Below, piece after piece: positions 36,225-46,794 of a stretch of 64,000 nucleotides of DNA. Positions within the stretch are counted from its first letter, which is position 1; every line of letters begins with the position of its first letter. The notes under the pieces were generated by a model that was not told the origin of the DNA, searched no databases, and was given only the letters and a program-made list of their open reading frames with translations. The position numbers and the translations under genes were made by a program. The stretch comes from Manis javanica (lineage: Eukaryota > Chordata > Mammalia > Pholidota > Manidae): the NCBI RefSeq assembly GCF_040802235.1, contig NC_133158.1, positions 25,423,001 to 25,487,000 on the forward strand. Reading direction: 5' to 3'.

Positions 36225-36811
36225 AAATACAAGAAATGGTGCAGCCACTTTGGAAAGCAGTTTGGTAATTACTTTAAAAAGTAAACATAAATTTACCATA
36301 TGATCTAGTAATTCCATTCCTAGGTAGAAGAGAAATGAAACACATGTCCACACAAATTCTTATATGAAAACATTCATAACAGCATTATTCATAATACACA
36401 AGAAATGGAAACAATTCAATGTCCATCACTGGTATTATATTCATAAAATGGACTAATATTCAGCAATAAAAAGGAACAAAGTACTGAAACATATGCACTA
36501 CAACATGGATGAATCTCAAAAACTTTAAGCTAAGTGAAAGACAAAAGCAAAAGACTGAATATAACATGAGTCCCTTTGTATGAAATATCTAGAAAAGGCA
36601 AATCTATAGAGAAAGCAGACCAAGGATTCCCTGAAACTGGAGGTAGAAACAGGAAGTGCCTGCAAATGGGCACAAGCAATATTTTAGAAGTGACAGAAAT
36701 GTACGAACAATGGATTGTGGTGATGGCACTACTATGTATATTTACTTAAACTCTTTGAATTATGTACTTAAAATGAGTAACTTTTATAATAAGTAGCTTA
36801 TACTCAATGAA
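36225..36811 (+). mobile_element. Old L1M 3' fragment
   Basis: Sense L1 ORF2 tail: 'ccactttggaaagcagtttgg', 'catatgatctagtaattcc', 'cattcataacagcattattc', 'acaacatggatgaatctc', then 3' UTR text ending 'gtagcttatactcaatgaaa'. Many stops; no TSD found. Confidence 0.85.
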
Positions 36812-36858
36812 AAGGAAGGCAGGGAGGGAGGAAAGAAGGATGGAAGGGAGGGAGGAAG
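36812..36858. repeat. GGAA-rich polypurine tract
   Basis: GGAAGG/GGGAGG units after the old L1 3' end, probably a grown-out tail. Only a single pyrimidine interrupts it. Confidence 0.75.
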
Positions 36859-37484
36859 TCATCATTATTCATCATTTACTAAGTGGCATGACATGAAAAG
36901 TGGATTTTTTCTGCAAACATAGGACCATGGGGTTAAGACATCATCCTAATCTGTATCTCTCAGAATATGTCAAATCAGCAATGTCCCTGAACCTCAATGT
37001 TAACTAAATTCATTTTAGAGAAGGCTCAACATAGATCAGGGCTCATAAACAGTATGACAAACACCTCCTAAGACAGCTGGTGAGACTGGCCTGTCAGTCA
37101 TAACAAAAACAAAGGAACAAACAACTCTGAGACACATATATTCAATGTACCTCTAATATCTCCATCTTCACACAGACTGACAAATGGCACTGTTCCTCCT
37201 CACTTATTTAGATCACTGTCTAATATAGATATACATATATATATACACATCTATTTATACACATATATATTACAATTGTAATTAAGTATATGCATAATTA
37301 TTGTACATATGCTTAATATATAAAAAAATACACACACACACATATACACTTAATAATGCCATGTTTGACTTTTTTCTCCCTTCAATATTGCCCATGATGT
37401 TCACTTTAACTTGACTTCACCAAGATACAAAATTCACAGGAGGCAAAGGCAGGTGTGAGAATGAGTAGAGAGAAGAAAGAGGAA
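36859..37484. other. AT/CA microsatellite patch in unassigned DNA
   Basis: At 37220-37350 there is a patch of ATATAC, TATATA and (CA)n repeats. The rest is unassigned. Confidence 0.6.
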
Positions 37485-37670
37485 TCTAACCCTTATCGAG
37501 CACATAGTATATTAAACATTGTCCTAGGGACTCTTCGTATACCATTTAGTTTTATCACAATTCTGTAAGGGAGATGACCATTTTTATTTCATGAATGAGA
37601 AAGCTGAGGTTCAGAGGATTAAACAACTCACCTGAAGACATTCAGCATGGTAATAAAACCATGGATGAAA
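37485..37670 (+). repeat. MIR SINE
   Basis: Sense MIR: 'cttatcgagcacatagtat', 'cattgtcctagggactctt', 'atgaatgagaaagctgagg', 'cagaggattaaacaactca'. The open frame 37595-37837 starts in it and is not a gene. Confidence 0.75.
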
Positions 37671-38149
37671 CTGTATATACCAGACAATACACAAATATCA
37701 GACTTCATGATTGCCTTTCATTTAGAAGTATGCAGCAAGACCCTGCCCCTATGAACTGGAATGGGGTTTCCCTTGAAAAAACTGAATACCCCACCATAAA
37801 ATATCCTGAGAAGAAGTTTTATCTGCTGCTGGAATGAATCTCCGGAAACAAAATCCTGTATGGTCAATGTGCTTAGGACACCAAAGTTAAGAGGGGTCTG
37901 GAATGATCATGAGAGCTGCTCCTGGCCACACAGAGACAAGACAAAAGTAAACAGGAAGCTGACCTGGAGTAAGTAACAGGTTGGATTCTCTAGTAGATGC
38001 CAGGATGGTGTTTGGAATGCAAGAGCCTGCCATGCTAGAATAATATATGCACGAGAGATACAGCCATTAGAGTGACTTCAGTCCAAGTACCGACTGTTTC
38101 AATGTGTTGAAAAAATGATACGTGTTGTCTCCTACACAGGGAAGTTCAG
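37671..38149. other. No gene recognised
   Basis: Unassigned sequence. Confidence 0.4.
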
Positions 38150-38570
38150 AGGTGGAGCCATACAAGACTTTCCATGATAAGGGCTCCTTTCCCACCTCTG
38201 TGATTATCTTGCTTCTTCTCTCCTGTGTTGGCTTCATCCTCAGACTTGTGGTAAATTAGAAGCTAGTTTCAGACAGAACATACAAATAGGAAAATGTCAA
38301 GAGACAGAAGAGGGATGGTCTCTTCTGGTATATTCTTCATAAGAGCAATAAAACCTTTCCCAGAACCCCCCACTTCCATCCAGTGGACCTTCCCTCACAT
38401 CTTATTGGCTAGAAAAAATGACATGTCACCCCTAAGACCAATCACTGGAGGGTGATCCATTTGGAATAATCATAATTGTCTCAGTCTAATCAGAATCCAC
38501 CTGCTCTACCAACAGGGCCAACTTTCCCTAAAGCACAGAGCTCTGGGATGGAAGGGTGGATATTTGGACA
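38150..38570. repeat. Ancient interspersed repeat, family not assigned
   Basis: 'cttcatcctcagacttgtgg', 'cccagaaccccccacttcc', 'catcttattggctag' and 'gaccaatcactggag' recall the same old repeat type as 30180-30420. Confidence 0.35.
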
Positions 38571-39767
38571 AAACTAGAATACTCTTGGGCAGAAAAGAAA
38601 AGCTAAATGTTGGCTGGGCATACAAACAATTATCATTCCCTATATGAGAGCTCCATTGTTGAAATCAGGAAATGTCACCTATGGTGCAAGGGTCAGAAGA
38701 ACAGAAGCAGCAGCTTAGGAACAAGAACAGAAAAATCATATTGGCTTGTTTCCGCTGGTATCCTAGTTTCCTTAGAGAATCTGCATCGTTAACAAATCTC
38801 CAAAGTAGCTAATTTTCCAAATCAGTTTGATTTCAGTATGGTGCTGGTTACCTTATACATGACAAGTGAAATCTTTGAACCTGATTTGTCTGGCTCCCAA
38901 ATTCATGAGTTTAAGCATGGGGCAGTTATTTTTCTCAAATCCCAAATACGCTGGGAGAGTTCATTTACCAGAACAACATTCTTTGACAAGAGATATGAAA
39001 GGCTCTTACATAGAAGATAATAGGACTGTTGTAGGAATGGGCAGAAACTATTACTTATTGCATTTCCTAAAGCAGGCTAAATATAGCAGTACATTGTAAA
39101 TATGGTTGTTGATTTAAATGAACAAATAGCCTGGAAGATATTATGTGACTCACTAAACAATATTTTAACTGATTTCCCTAAATACTATTTTTACATAAAA
39201 AAATGTAACTGTCTTTTACTATAACAAATGAGAATTTTGGGCTAATTAAAAATCAGAACATTCCACCAATACTTTGTTTAGGAGTAGCCCTGTTAATTTC
39301 CATTGTAAGAAGAAAATAAAAGAAACTCTATCCTTGTGGAAATTGTTTGTAATTCCAGCTCTGAAATTACTTATTGGATGGAGATCTTAAGCTCTTAGGG
39401 TGTCCTTGTTCCTTAATGTGTAAAATGCATATGATTATGAAGTTCCTTCTAAAGCTGACAAACTATGATTGTAAGATTTGCTTGACTCCAGAAGCCATAT
39501 TATGCAATATCATAAATTTTGCACACTTCTTGGAAGCAATAAACTATTTCTTTTGTTTTCTTATTTACCACATAGGGTTTAGTAGATTATAAGGAGATAA
39601 GGTATGTCTTTCATTAGTGGTTTTATATTCTCTAGGATTAATTGCAATACTGTGCATTTTATTATTGGTCACTCAGTTAAACTGAATCATTTTGTAAAAC
39701 ACAGCAGTGTTTAGAAACCTTAACAAAATAATTATACAAATCTGGACAAAAATATCCCCATGACCTT
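38571..39767. other. No gene recognised; left flank of the L1-retrovirus insertion
   Basis: No retroviral or L1 sequence is recognisable here. This argues against the L1 having landed inside a pre-existing provirus at this site. Short open frames (38607-38792, 38838-39020, 39374-39592) have no domain. Confidence 0.5.
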
Positions 39768-39784
39768 AAATAAATTCTTACTTG
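39768..39784. repeat. TSD (left) of composite L1-retroviral insertion
   Basis: aaataaattcttacttg, 16 of 17 identical to 47723-47739. The preceding TT gives TT/AAAT, close to the L1 endonuclease preference TT/AAAA. Confidence 0.85.
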
Positions 39785-40565
39785 AGGGCAGAGCCAAGAT
39801 GGTGGTGTGAGTAGAGCAGTGGAAATCTCCTCCCAAAACCACATATATTTTTGAAAATACAACAAAGACAACTCTTCCTAAAATAGAGACCAGAAGACAC
39901 AGGACAACAACCAGACCACATCCACACATGCGAAAACCCAACGCCTCGCAAATGGGATAAGATACAAGCAACGGCCCGGCAGGACCCGAGCACCCCTCAC
40001 CCCAGCTCCCAGCAGGAGGAGAGGAGTCAGAGTGGGGAGGGAGAGGGAGCCCAGGACTGCTAAATAGCCAGCCCTAGCCATCCGCACTAGAGCGCAGACA
40101 CAGTGCATGCGTGGGGTCCTGGATACTAGGGAAACAGGACAGTAAGACCTGTGAGTGAGTCCCTGCAGCCGGCGCCCCAGGGACAAAGAAAAGAGAGTGC
40201 TTTTTGGAAGTCTTAAAGGGACAGGGACCTCACAACTGGGAGGAAGCATCCGGGGACACTTAGTCCAGCAGCAGGGAACTCCAGGCACCTTAAACCCCTG
40301 GATAGCAGAGCAGCTCAGAGGCCCCTCATGGAGTAAAACAGCCTCCTGGCCATTCCCCCTCCAATGTGGCTCCACCATATCGGAGCAGCAGCCCGAGGCA
40401 GGCCACAGCCACAGGAAAAGCAGAGATAAACTCCATAGCAGCCGGGCAAGAATCAGAAGCCCCATCTGCGCACAGCTGCCCAGCACAAGCCACTAGAGGT
40501 CGCTGTTCTCCCAGTAGAGGAAGGCCACAAACCAACAAGAAGGGAAGTTCTTCCAGCCATCACTC
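39785..40565 (+). promoter_or_regulatory. L1 5' UTR / internal promoter
   Basis: This 781-bp GC-rich leader starts with a YY1-like ccaagatggtgg (about 39793-39804) in the position used in other mammalian L1s to set the transcription start. It still holds several CpGs. On the opposite strand a single open frame covers 39878-40486, which is described under findings. The 5' UTR is unlike that of the older L1 at 3573-4760 except at the extreme start, consistent with L1 families replacing their promoters. Confidence 0.75.
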
Positions 40566-41471
40566 ATGCCAGCTCTGCAAACTATCTCTATCGCCATGAA
40601 AAGGCAAACTTTGAGGCAAACAAAGATTACAGAGACAACACCTGAGAAGGAGACAGACCTAACCAGACTTCCTGAAAAAGAATTCAAAATAAAAATCATA
40701 AATATGCTGACGGAGATGCAGAGAAATATACAGGAGCTAAGGGAGGAAGTCTGGAGGGGGATTACAGACGTCTGGAGGAAGATTACAGACGTCCAGAAGG
40801 AGTTTACAGAAGTGAAACAAACTGTGGAAGAGTTTATAAGCAGAATGGATAAGATGCAAGACGCCATTGACGGAATAGAAACCAGAGAAAACGAATGCAT
40901 AGAAGCTGACACAGAGAGAGATAAAAGGATCTCCAGGAATGAAACAATATTAAGAGAACTGTGTGACCAATCCAAATGGAACAATAACCATATTATAGGA
41001 GTACCAGAAGAAGAGAGAGAAAAAGGGATACAAAGTGTCTTTGAAGAAATAATTGCTGAAAACTTCCCCAAATTGGGGGAGGAAATAATGGAACAGACCA
41101 TGGAAATACACAGAACTCCCAACAGAAAGGTCCCAAGGAGGACAACACCAAGACACATAATAATTAAAATGGCAAAGATCAAGGACAAGGACAGAGTTTT
41201 AAAGGCAGCTACAGAGAAAAAGGTCACCTATAAAGGAAAACCCATCAGGCTATCATCAGACTGCTCAACAGAAACCTTACAGGCCAGAAGAGAATGGCAC
41301 GATATATTTAATGCAATAAAACAGAAGGGCTTTGAACCAAGGATACTCTATCCAGCACAATTATCATTTAAATATGAAGGAGGGATTAAACAATTCCCAG
41401 ACAAGCAAAAGTTGAGGGAATTTGCCTCCCACAAACCACCTCTACAGGGTATTCTAGAGGGACAATTCTAG
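40566..41471 (+). CDS. L1 ORF1p, intact (301 codons)
   Basis: Encodes the RNA-binding, trimer-forming L1 protein that coats L1 RNA in the cytoplasm. ATG at 40566; a second in-frame ATG at 40596 (MKRQTLRQTK) matches the usual ORF1 start better, giving 291 codons. Layout: basic, disordered N-terminus (1-35); coiled coil (about 36-130) in which 21-bp units at 40749-40811 repeat a heptad (VWRGITD, VWRKITD, VQKEFTE); RNA-recognition domain (about 135-225) with REKG and TPRHIIIKM; C-terminal domain with ARREWHDIF and YPAQLSFKYEG. Stop TAG at 41469. No frameshift or stop. Divergence is low enough that loss of function is not obvious from sequence. Confidence 0.93.
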   Translation: MPALQTISIAMKRQTLRQTKITETTPEKETDLTRLPEKEFKIKIINMLTEMQRNIQELREEVWRGITDVWRKITDVQKEFTEVKQTVEEFISRMDKMQDAIDGIETRENECIEADTERDKRISRNETILRELCDQSKWNNNHIIGVPEEEREKGIQSVFEEIIAENFPKLGEEIMEQTMEIHRTPNRKVPRRTTPRHIIIKMAKIKDKDRVLKAATEKKVTYKGKPIRLSSDCSTETLQARREWHDIFNAIKQKGFEPRILYPAQLSFKYEGGIKQFPDKQKLREFASHKPPLQGILEGQF

Positions 41472-41758
41472 ATAGGCGCACTCCTAAGACTAAACAGATG
41501 TCACCAGAGAAAATAAAATCCCAGCAAAGAAAGCAGACCAACCAAATACTAACTAAAGGCAAAAAATAAGATCAACTACCCACTAAAAGCAGTTAAAGGA
41601 AACATGAAAGAGCACAGAATAAAACAACCAACATATAAAGAATGAAGGAGGAGGAATAAGAAGGGAGAGAAGAAAAGAATCTCCAGACAGTGTATATAAC
41701 AGCTCAATAAGTGAGCTAAGTTAGGCAGTAAGATACTAAAGAGGCTAACCTTGAACCT
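41472..41758 (+). other. L1 inter-ORF spacer
   Basis: A-rich spacer of about 290 bp between ORF1 and ORF2. L1 ORF2 is normally reached by low-efficiency reinitiation across such a spacer. Confidence 0.7.
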
Positions 41759-44700
41759 TTGGTAACCACGAATCTAAAGCCTGCAAGGGCAATAAGTACA
41801 TATCTTTCAATAGTCACTCTAAATGTAAATGGACTGAATGCACCAATCAAAAGACACAGACTAATAGAATGGATAAAAAAGCAAGACCCATCTACATGCT
41901 GCTTACAAGAAATTCACCTCAAACCCAAAGACATGCACAGACTAAAAGTTAAGGGATGGAAAAACATATTTCAGGCAAAAAACAGAAGGAAGAAAGCAGA
42001 GGTTGCAGTACTAGTATCAGACAAAATAGACTTCACAACAAAGAAAGTAACAAGAGATAAAGAAGGACATTACATAATGATAAAGGGCTCAGTCCAACAA
42101 GAAGATATAATCATTCTAAATATATATGCACCCAACACAGGAGCACTAGCATATGTGAAACAAATACTAACAGAACTAAAGGGGGATATAGAATGCAATG
42201 CATTCATTTTAGGAGACTTCAACACACCACTCACCCCAAAGGATAGATTCACCGGGCAGAAAATAAGTAAGGACACGGAGGCACTAAACAACACACTAGA
42301 ACAGATGGACTTAATAGACATCTATAGAACTCTACATCCAAAAGCAACAGGATATACATTCTTCTCAAGTGAACATGGAACATTCTCCAGAATAGACCAT
42401 GTACTAGGTCATAAAAAGAGCCTCGGTAAATTCCAAAAGATTGAAATTCTACCAACCAACTTTTCAGACCACAAAGGTATAAAACTAGAAATAAATTCTA
42501 CAAAGAAAACAAAAAGACTCACAAACACATGGAGGCTTAACAACATGCTCCTAAATAAACAATGGATCAATGAACAAACTAAAATAGAGATCAAGGAATA
42601 TATGGAAACAAATGACAACAACAATACAAAGCCCCAACTTCTGTGGGATGCAGCGAAAGCAGTCTTAAGAGGAAAGTATATAGCAATCCAGGCACACTTA
42701 AAGAAGGAAGAACAATCCCAAATGAATAGTCTAACATCACAATTATCGAAACTGGGAAAAGAAGAACAAATGAGGCCTAAAGTCAGCAGAAGGAGGGACA
42801 TAATAAAGATCAGAGAAGAAATAAACAAAATTGAGAAGAATAAAACAATAGCAAAAATCAATGAAACCAAGAGCTGGTTCTTTGAGAAAATAAACAAAGT
42901 AGATAAGCCTCTAGTCAAAGTTATTAAGAGAAAAAGAGAATCAACACACATCAACAGAATCAGAAATGAGAATGGAAAAATCACGACAGACTCCACAGAA
43001 ATACAAAGAATTATTAAAGACTACTATGAAAACCTATATGCTAACAAGCTGGAAAACCTAGAAGAAATGGACAACTTCCTAGAAAAATACAACCTTCCAA
43101 GAATGACCAAGGAAGAAACACAAAAGTTAAGCAAACCCATTACGAGCAAAGAAATTGAAATAGTAATTAAAAAACTACACAAGAACAAAACTCCCGGGCC
43201 GGACGGATTTACCTCGGAATTTTATCAGACATACAGAGAAGACATAATACCTATTCTCCTTAAAGTTTTCCAAAAAATAGAAGAGGAGGGAATACTCCCA
43301 AACTCATTCTATGAAGCCAACATCACCCTAATACCAAAACCAGGCAAAGACCCCACCAAAAAAGAAAATTACAGACCAATATCCCTGACGAATGTAGATG
43401 CAAAAATACTCAATAAAATATTAGCAAACTGAATTCAAAAATATATCAAAAGGATCATATACCATGACCAAGTGGGGTTCATCCCAGGGATGCAAGGATG
43501 GTACAACATTCGAAAATCCATCAACATCATCCACCACATCAACAAAAAGGACAAAAACCACATGATCATCTCCATAGATGCTGAAAAAGCATTTGACAAA
43601 GTTCAACATCCATTCATGATAAAAACTCTCAGCAAAATGGGAATAGAAGGCAAGTACCTCAACATAATAAAGGCCATCTATGATAAACCCACAGCCAACA
43701 TTATATTGAACGGCGAGAAGCTGAAAGCTTTTCCTCTGAGATCAGGAACTAGACAGGGATGCCCACTCTCCCCACTGTTATTTAACATAGTACTGCAGGT
43801 CCTATCCACAGCAATCAGACAAAACAAAGAAATACAAGGAATCCAGATTGGTAAAGAAGAAGTTAAACTGTCACTATATGCAGATGACATGATATTGTAC
43901 ATAAAAAACCCTAAAGACTCCACTCCAAAACTACTAGAACTGGTAACGGAATACAGCAAAGTTGCAGGATACAAAATCAACACACAGAAATTTGTGGCTT
44001 TCCTATACACTAACAATGAACCAACAGAAAGAGAAATCAGGAAAACAACTCTATTCACAATTGCATCAAAAAGAATAAAATACCTAGGAAAAAACCTAAC
44101 CAAAGAAGTGAAAGATCTATACCCTGAAAACTACAAGACACTCTTAAGAGAAATTAAAGGGGACACTAACAAATGGAAACTCATCCCATGCTCTTGGCTA
44201 GGAAGAATTAATATCGTCAAAATGGCCATTCTGCCCAAAGCAATATACAGATTTGATGCAATCCCTCTCAAATTACCAGCAACATTCTTCAAAGAACTTG
44301 AACAAATAGTTCAAAAATTCATATGTAAACACCAAAGACCCTGAATAGCCAAAGCAATCCTGAGAAAGAAGAATAAAGCGGGGAGGATCTCACTCCCCAA
44401 CTTCAAGCTCTACTACAAAGCTATAGTAATCAAGACAATTTGGTGCTGGCACAAGTACAGAGCCACAGACCAGTGGAACAGATTAGAGACTTCAGACATT
44501 AACCCAAACATATATGGTCAATTAATATTTGATAAAGGAGCCATGGACATACAATGGCGAAATGACAGTCTCTTCAACAGATGGTGCTGGCAAAACTGGA
44601 CAGCTACATGTAAGAGAATGAAACTGGACCACTGTCTAACCCCATACACAAAAGTAAATTCGAAATGGATCAAAGACCTGAATGTAAGTCATGAAACCAT

Positions 44701-45570
44701 AAAACTCTTAGAAAAAAACATAAGCAAAAGTCTCCTAGACATAAACATGAGTGACCTCTTCTTGAACATATCTCCCTGGGCAAGGAAAACAAAAGCAAAA
44801 ATAAACAAGTGGGACTATATTAAGCTGAAAAGCTTCTGTACAGCAAAAGTCACCATCACTAGAACAAAAGGTAGCCTACAGTATGGGAGAATATATATAT
44901 ACAGTGGTATAAAGGTCATACTATATGGGAGAATATAAAGAGCTCACCCACCTCAACAAACAAAAAACAAATAATGCAATTAAAAAATGGGCAGAGGAAC
45001 TGAACAGACAGTTCTCCAAAAAAGAAATTCAGATGGCCAACAGACACATGAAAAGATGCTCCACATCACTAGTTATCAGAGAAATGCAAATTAAAACCAC
45101 AATGAGATATCACCTCACACCAGTAAGGATGGCTACCACCCAAAAGACAAACAACAACAAATGTTGTCAAGGTTGTGGAGAAAGGGGAACCCTCCTACAC
45201 TGCTGGTGGGAATATAAATTAGTTCAACCATTGTGGAAAGCAGTATGGAGGTTCCTCAAAATGCTCAAAATAGACTTACCATTTGACCCAGGAATTCCAC
45301 TCCTAGGAATTTACCCTAAGAATGCAGCACTCCAGTTTGAAAAAGAAAGATGCACCCCTATATTTATCAAAGCACTATTTACAATAGCCAAGAATTGGAA
45401 GCAACCTAAGTGTCCATCAGTAGATGAACGGATAAAGAAGATGTGGTACATATACACAAATCCTACCATTTGCAACAACATGGATGGAGCTAGAGGGTAT
45501 TATGCTCAGTGAAATAAGCCAAATGGCGAAAGACAAATACCAAATGATTTCACTCATCTGTGGAGTATAA
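41759..45570 (+). pseudogene. L1 ORF2 (endonuclease-reverse transcriptase), near full length, disrupted
   Basis: Nicks target DNA and reverse-transcribes L1 RNA. No ATG lies at the expected start; the open frame begins upstream, and the codon at 41759 is TTG, probably a decayed ATG. Numbering from it, all endonuclease catalytic residues are present (N22, E51, D153, N155, D213, H238). Reverse transcriptase motifs AFD (43589-43597) and YADD (43877-43888) are intact. Breaks: TGA 43430-43432; TGA 44342-44344; a rearranged patch at 44882-44937 that shifts the frame (stop TAA 44936-44938); and a 32-bp deletion near 45458, shifting it again. The C-terminal cysteine motif has its last Cys changed to Tyr (45213-45215). 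The true end is TAA 45568-45570. Confidence 0.93.
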
Positions 45571-45903
45571 GAGCAAAGGAAAAACTGAAGGAACAAAACA
45601 GCAACAGAATCACAGAACCCAAGAATGGACTAACAGGTACCAAAGGGAAAGGGACTGGGGAGGATGGGTGGGTAGGGAGGGATAAGGGGAAGGGAAGAAG
45701 AAAGGGGGTATTATGATTAGCATACATAATGTGGGGGGTGGGAGAAAGGGGAGGGCTGTGCAACACAGAGAAGACAAGTAGTGATTCTACAACATTTTGC
45801 TATGCGGATGGACAGTGGCTGTAATGGGGTTTGTAGGGGGGACTTGGTGTAGGGGAGAGCCTAGTAAACATAATATTCTTCATGTAATTGTAGATTAATG
45901 ATA
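45571..45903 (+). other. L1 3' UTR with G-rich tract
   Basis: Begins after ORF2 and contains G runs at about 45645-45718 (several GGG/GGGG blocks with short loops) followed by the family-typical 'gattagcatacataatgtg' and 'cttcatgtaattgtagatt'. The 3' ends at 29521 and 51481 are homologous throughout. Confidence 0.85.
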
Positions 45904-45924
45904 ACAAAAAAAAAGAGAAATAAA
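45904..45924 (+). promoter_or_regulatory. L1 A-tail with AATAAA
   Basis: 'aacaaaaaaaaagagaaataaa': the L1's own short A-rich end, with AATAAA at 45919-45924. It is internal to the composite insertion, as expected if transcription read past it. Confidence 0.75.
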
Positions 45925-46064
45925 AGGGGGATTACTCCCTGATAGCATAAAACTAACTGTAAATTGCATGCCTTATATATCCTTAATTTTGATATTTTAA
46001 AGGGTGTCAGATGATCAGCTTTGGAAGTACGTTTTTCTGATAATATTCTTTTCTCTTAAAAAAA

Positions 46065-46235
46065 AAAGCAGTTCCTGTGTGGTGATCTCCAATAGGTTCT
46101 TCACAGTGGTATAAAGGTCATATCAAAGTGTGGGCAAAGGGTTTGTTTGTGTTTATACAGAGGATCAAAGCCTAATTTGGCTACCCAGAAAACGAATTAA
46201 AATACGCTATGAAGGAGAACTTCCAACATCAACAT
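46065..46235 (+). pseudogene. Retroviral integrase C-terminal remnant
   Basis: Integrase inserts proviral DNA into chromosomes; this is only the end of its C-terminal domain. A QWYKGHIKVW stretch (from about 46105) and, one base out of frame, a VCVYTEDQSLIWLPRKRIK stretch (to about 46199) have the WYKG, VCV and W(I/L)P landmarks of class II (betaretrovirus/ERVK-like) pol ends. The frameshift near 46134 and an upstream TGA disable it. The open frame continues past the usual pol end towards the env part. Confidence 0.7.
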
Positions 46236-46284
46236 CCTCTGGAAGAGTCCTTCCAGAAGATGATCATCAAAAAACTTCAACAAA

Positions 46285-46794
46285 GATCCTGGCGCTGTTG
46301 CAGTTGTAGCTGCATTCATCCCACCGGTTCCTGGACTTGCCATTGGAATGAAGAAGGAGATATCTAAGCTGGCCTGTGCATACAGTAAAACAACAAATTT
46401 GACTGGATCTATACTGTCGGAATTCAACCAAGAATTAGGAGAAGTGCAAGTTGCAGTGCTCCAAAATGGTGCGACTATAGACTATCTACTGTGAAAAGAA
46501 CATATGGGATGTGAACAGTTTCCAGGATTGTGTTGTTTTAATTTGTCTGATTTTTCTCAAACTATTCAAATTCAGTTAGACAATATCCATCATATCATTG
46601 ATAAGTTTTCACAAATGCCTACGGTGCCTAACTGGTTTTCTTGGTTTCACTGGATATGGCTGGTAATTGTAGGTCTGCTTTTGTTATGTAGCTGTATTCC
46701 TATTCTGTTAATGTGTGTATGCAATTTAATTAGTAGTTTGTTAAAACCTATACATGCTTATGTTACTCTACAAGAAGATATGTCAAAGAAATAA
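46285..46794 (+). pseudogene. Retroviral env transmembrane-subunit remnant
   Basis: Reading from 46285, one frame runs to a TAA at 46792-46794 with a single internal stop (TGA 46492-46494). In order: a hydrophobic, glycine/proline-containing stretch like a fusion peptide (about 46290-46350); a helical region ending in an LQN block; a CX6CC disulfide motif (C 46510, CC 46531-46536) followed by FNLSD; a tryptophan-rich pre-membrane segment; a membrane anchor (about 46645-46735); and a short tail. This layout is that of betaretrovirus-like env. The surface subunit is missing, so the piece joins almost directly to the integrase end. It cannot make a complete envelope protein. Confidence 0.82.

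Larger units (their letters stand above)
39785..45924 (+). mobile_element. Full-length L1 retrotransposon
   Basis: A complete L1 of about 6.1 kb in order: 5' UTR, ORF1, spacer, ORF2, G-rich 3' UTR and A-tail. The first bases (agggcagagccaagatgg) resemble a canonical L1 start with its YY1 site and directly abut the TSD, so there is no 5' truncation. ORF1 is intact; ORF2 is interrupted by two TGA codons, a rearranged patch and a 32-bp deletion. No TSD follows its own A-tail at 45924; retroviral sequence continues there instead, and the partner TSD lies at 47723. It could supply ORF1p but not a complete ORF2p. Confidence 0.95.

Noticed and set aside
37595..37837. 80-codon open frame as a small gene
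   Set aside because: It starts inside a MIR repeat and has no recognisable content.
40493..41227. Long minus-strand open frame (244 codons) opposite ORF1
   Set aside because: It is the antisense shadow of the intact L1 ORF1, favoured by its purine-rich codons. It has no domain.
42409..42996. Minus-strand open frame of 195 codons opposite ORF2
   Set aside because: Antisense shadow of the L1 ORF2; hydrophobic only because A-rich codons reverse to T-rich ones.
45904..45960. TSD directly behind the L1 A-tail
   Set aside because: The A-tail is followed by 'agggggattactccctg', which shares only a few A/T bases with the left flank aaataaattcttacttg. The true partner is at 47723.
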